Shown: positions 4,389 through 5,734 of the stretch, piece by piece
Layout: each line of letters opens with the position of its first letter
How positions within the stretch are numbered: position 1 is the stretch's first letter
Assembly: GCA_016838795.1 (NCBI GenBank)
Contig: JAEHKQ010000152.1
Span: 1-5,734, forward strand
Length of the DNA: 5,734 nt
Direction of reading: 5' to 3'
Source of the DNA: Nitrosopumilales archaeon
GTDB taxonomy: Archaea; Thermoproteota; Nitrososphaeria; Nitrososphaerales; Nitrosopumilaceae
The notes under the pieces: model-generated
Seen by the model: only the letters and a program-made list of their open reading frames with translations
The model's database searches: none
What the model was told of the DNA's origin: nothing
Made by a program: the position numbers and the translations under genes

Positions 4389-4427
4389 TTTTAGTCACAA
4401 ATTTAGATCGGCCATTAATTTAGCCTC

Positions 4428-4442
4428 AAAAATATGAAAAAT
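4428..4442 (-). terminator. T-rich terminator after amoX
   Basis: ATTTTTCATATTTTT on the minus strand, 22 to 37 bases after the amoX stop, is a plausible archaeal terminator. It lies upstream of the amoA TATA box. Confidence 0.45.
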
Positions 4443-4464
4443 AGAAGAATGTGAGTCTTTCCGT

Positions 4465-4827
4465 CTAGAAACCGACGAATATAGATATGTATAGAGTGCC
4501 TGCTGCAATACTACCCATTACTATAGCCATCATGCCATTGCTCTTTTTGTTAGAGCCTTCTTGGGTAACCTTCATACAGAATAGGTATCCAACTGACTCT
4601 ACAATTGTCAGTACAATAAAGGCAAAGTGACCGCTATTGGTTGGATAAGCCCATGGATAATAGAAGTATCCTGCTGCCGTACCCCCAAAGGTTGCAAGCC
4701 ATGCTGCAATGTATGACAATGTTATCAAACCTCCCATGTTTTCAACACGACGGCCAATCATTCGTTCTACATCTGCGCTGGTGGCTCCAGCGCCACCGCC
4801 TGCACCGAATCCTTTAGGAAGAGTCAT
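4465..4827 (-). CDS. amoX: AmoX, small membrane subunit associated with archaeal ammonia monooxygenase
   Basis: This 120-residue protein sits between amoC and amoA, the place of the archaeal-specific gene once called orf38 and now amoX. It begins with a glycine-rich segment (GFGAGGGAGATSADVERMIGRR, residues 6-27), followed by three hydrophobic spans at about 33-56, 67-87 and 98-119. It has no recognisable catalytic motif. AmoX is known from archaeal ammonia oxidisers only and has been reported as a component of the purified archaeal complex; its exact role is not established. The gene is preceded by its own TATA-like box and followed by a T-rich tract, so it is probably a separate transcript. 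It starts 116 bases after the amoC stop. Assignment rests on position and overall sequence character, and is strong. Confidence 0.95.
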   Translation of the reverse strand: MTLPKGFGAGGGAGATSADVERMIGRRVENMGGLITLSYIAAWLATFGGTAAGYFYYPWAYPTNSGHFAFIVLTIVESVGYLFCMKVTQEGSNKKSNGMMAIVMGSIAAGTLYISIFVGF

Positions 4828-4850
4828 TCGGGATAATATTACGCAGAATC

Positions 4851-4858
4851 TTTTTAAG
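4851..4858 (-). promoter_or_regulatory. Box A of amoX
   Basis: CTTAAAAA on the minus strand is centred 27 bases before the amoX ATG, giving a leaderless start. The box is weaker than those of amoA and amoC. Confidence 0.55.
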
Positions 4859-4900
4859 TCTTTCTTATTAGAGGAGTCTAAATCGATCTGATTTTGTTAA

Positions 4901-4935
4901 ATAAAATAAAAAGAAAAAGGGTGTGCTTATCGCAC
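4901..4935 (-). terminator. Hairpin plus T-rich terminator after amoC
   Basis: Nine bases after the amoC stop the minus strand has a short hairpin, GTGC-GATAA-GCAC, followed by CCC and a T-rich tract (TTTTTCTTTTTATTTTATTT). The four-pair stem is small; the T-rich tract is probably the main signal. Confidence 0.55.
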
Positions 4936-4943
4936 GTTTTTGT

Positions 4944-5507
4944 CTAGGGTATGGTTCTGCTGTACAATTTGCCTTCTAAGGCCATCTTGTACATTTCAGC
5001 AATGTATGGGTTCTCACCTGGTGTTTCTGCGCCAAGTTCAATCAGTCTGGCATATACTCTAACTACGTATGCTAGAGCGCCTATAAAGGCCACGACTACA
5101 CCCATGTTAAACATCCAATGGTTTGGTACTGCAAAGATTTCCTCTACAAACCAAAAGTGCCACATCTCATTGACTCCAATAGTGAACATTGTTGCAAGGT
5201 AACCAAGGATGGTCATCTTCAAGCCAGTGTTCATTGAATTGTTTGGACCTCTAAGAACTGGTACTTTCCTATCATAGATTGCAACTGAACCCCAACCTAG
5301 TGGTAGAGCCACAAAGTGGGAATATAGCCACCAGTGTGCTGGTGTAAATGCACTATCTCTGATAGAGGTTTGATGGAGTGAACCGTCAACGAAGTTGTCT
5401 ACTTCGACTGAAGCAGCAGTTGATCCCATAGCAATAATGATAAGCCATATTTTCTTAAGTCGTTGAATTTCGACTTCTTTTGGGATTAGTGCTGGCATCT
5501 GTGCCAT
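4944..5507 (-). CDS. amoC: Ammonia monooxygenase subunit C (AmoC), archaeal type
   Basis: AmoC is a membrane subunit of ammonia monooxygenase. The 187-residue product starts MAQMPALIPKEVEIQRLKK and has hydrophobic spans near 19-36, 57-76, 97-112 and 132-154. The family metal site D-x3-H-x12-H is present as D41, H45 and H58, the spacing of the PmoC copper site (CuC). A second set N113-x3-H117-x12-H130 matches, within one residue, the more recently described PmoC CuD ligands. Length and the closing section (ELGAETPGENPYIAEMYKMALEGKLYSRTIP at 157-187) fit archaeal AmoC. A TATA box 27 bp before the ATG points to a leaderless message. It is the first of the three leftward amo genes. amoB, normally near it in marine archaea, must lie outside the window if present there. 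Confidence 0.98.
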   Translation of the reverse strand: MAQMPALIPKEVEIQRLKKIWLIIIAMGSTAASVEVDNFVDGSLHQTSIRDSAFTPAHWWLYSHFVALPLGWGSVAIYDRKVPVLRGPNNSMNTGLKMTILGYLATMFTIGVNEMWHFWFVEEIFAVPNHWMFNMGVVVAFIGALAYVVRVYARLIELGAETPGENPYIAEMYKMALEGKLYSRTIP

Positions 5508-5530
5508 AGATATAGTGTTTGTTTTTTGAA

Positions 5531-5538
5531 ATATAAAG
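5531..5538 (-). promoter_or_regulatory. Box A of amoC
   Basis: CTTTATAT on the minus strand is centred about 27 bases before the amoC ATG, the leaderless position. It is a near-ideal archaeal TATA box, fitting a very highly expressed gene. Confidence 0.72.
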
Positions 5539-5734
5539 GATGAGTTTGAAATAAAGGAAATTTATTGTAATTTCTTATATTATAATGGTTAATTTTATAA
5601 CTTTTTTATCAAAAATTCAGAAAATAATCATAAAATTACTAGCTCTAAAAATCAAATTTCAATGCTAATCATTGATGTTAATCATTAAGATCTTGTTCTT
5701 GATCCTCAAAAGTAAGGTAAAACATATAACGATG
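5539..5734. other. AT-rich non-coding stretch upstream of amoC with small repeats
   Basis: No supportable gene is present. It holds a direct repeat TAATCATT (5666-5673 and 5679-5686, 13-base period) and an overlapping inverted repeat CAATG/CATTG (5660-5664 and 5670-5674). A TATA-like ACATATAAC at the right edge (5721-5729) could belong to a rightward gene beginning outside the window. Confidence 0.4.

Noticed and set aside
4357..4398. Extra 14 residues at the AmoA N terminus
   Set aside because: The amoA TATA box lies inside this stretch and archaeal AmoA is 216 residues beginning MVWLRR.
3373..5202. Plus-strand open frames opposite the methyltransferase, amoA, amoX and amoC (3373-3558, 3863-4078, 4709-4891, 4951-5202)
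   Set aside because: All are antisense to well-identified genes and look like coding shadows.
1..5734. CRISPR arrays, insertion sequences, rRNA genes
   Set aside because: No regularly spaced repeats, transposase motifs, terminal inverted repeats of IS type, or rRNA signatures were seen.

Overview
The window comes from an ammonia-oxidising archaeon of the marine Nitrosopumilus type (Thaumarchaeota/Nitrososphaerota, group I.1a). The evidence is the minus-strand amoC, amoX and amoA genes of archaeal ammonia monooxygenase at the right end, low GC content, archaeal TATA boxes about 27 bp before start codons, and tRNA genes with bulge-helix-bulge introns. Genus or species cannot be fixed from this piece; amoA differs from the commonly surveyed marine sequence at several silent sites.

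Left part (1-2660) is a compact mosaic of four tRNA genes and three complete small protein genes. In order: a possible truncated minus-strand gene at the edge, tRNA-Ala(UGC) (-), a peroxiredoxin-like thioredoxin-fold protein (+), tRNA-Ile(GAU) (+) with a 13-nt intron, a winged-helix regulator fused to a degenerate cobalamin-binding-type domain (-), a divergently transcribed ribbon-helix-helix-like protein with a C/C/C/H putative zinc motif (+), tRNA-Leu(UAA) (-) that appears to carry two introns (anticodon loop and D-arm), and tRNA-Thr(GGU) (+). Three of the protein genes run head-on into the 3' end of a tRNA gene with only 0 to 4 bases between.

Middle (2660-3523): a Dam-type (D12 class) adenine-N6 DNA methyltransferase without a visible restriction partner, ending exactly at tRNA-Thr.

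Right part (3706-5734): amoC, amoX, amoA, all leftward. Each has its own TATA box about 27-28 bp before its ATG and a T-rich stretch after it, so they look like three separately promoted leaderless genes that build one membrane complex. amoB is not in the window. The last 227 bases hold the amoC promoter and AT-rich sequence with small repeats but no gene I can support.

Most unusual items: the regulator that keeps the fold and spacing of a CarH-like cobalamin sensor but has replaced both histidine ligands; the shared divergent promoter region with a perfect 14-bp palindrome; and the doubly interrupted tRNA-Leu.
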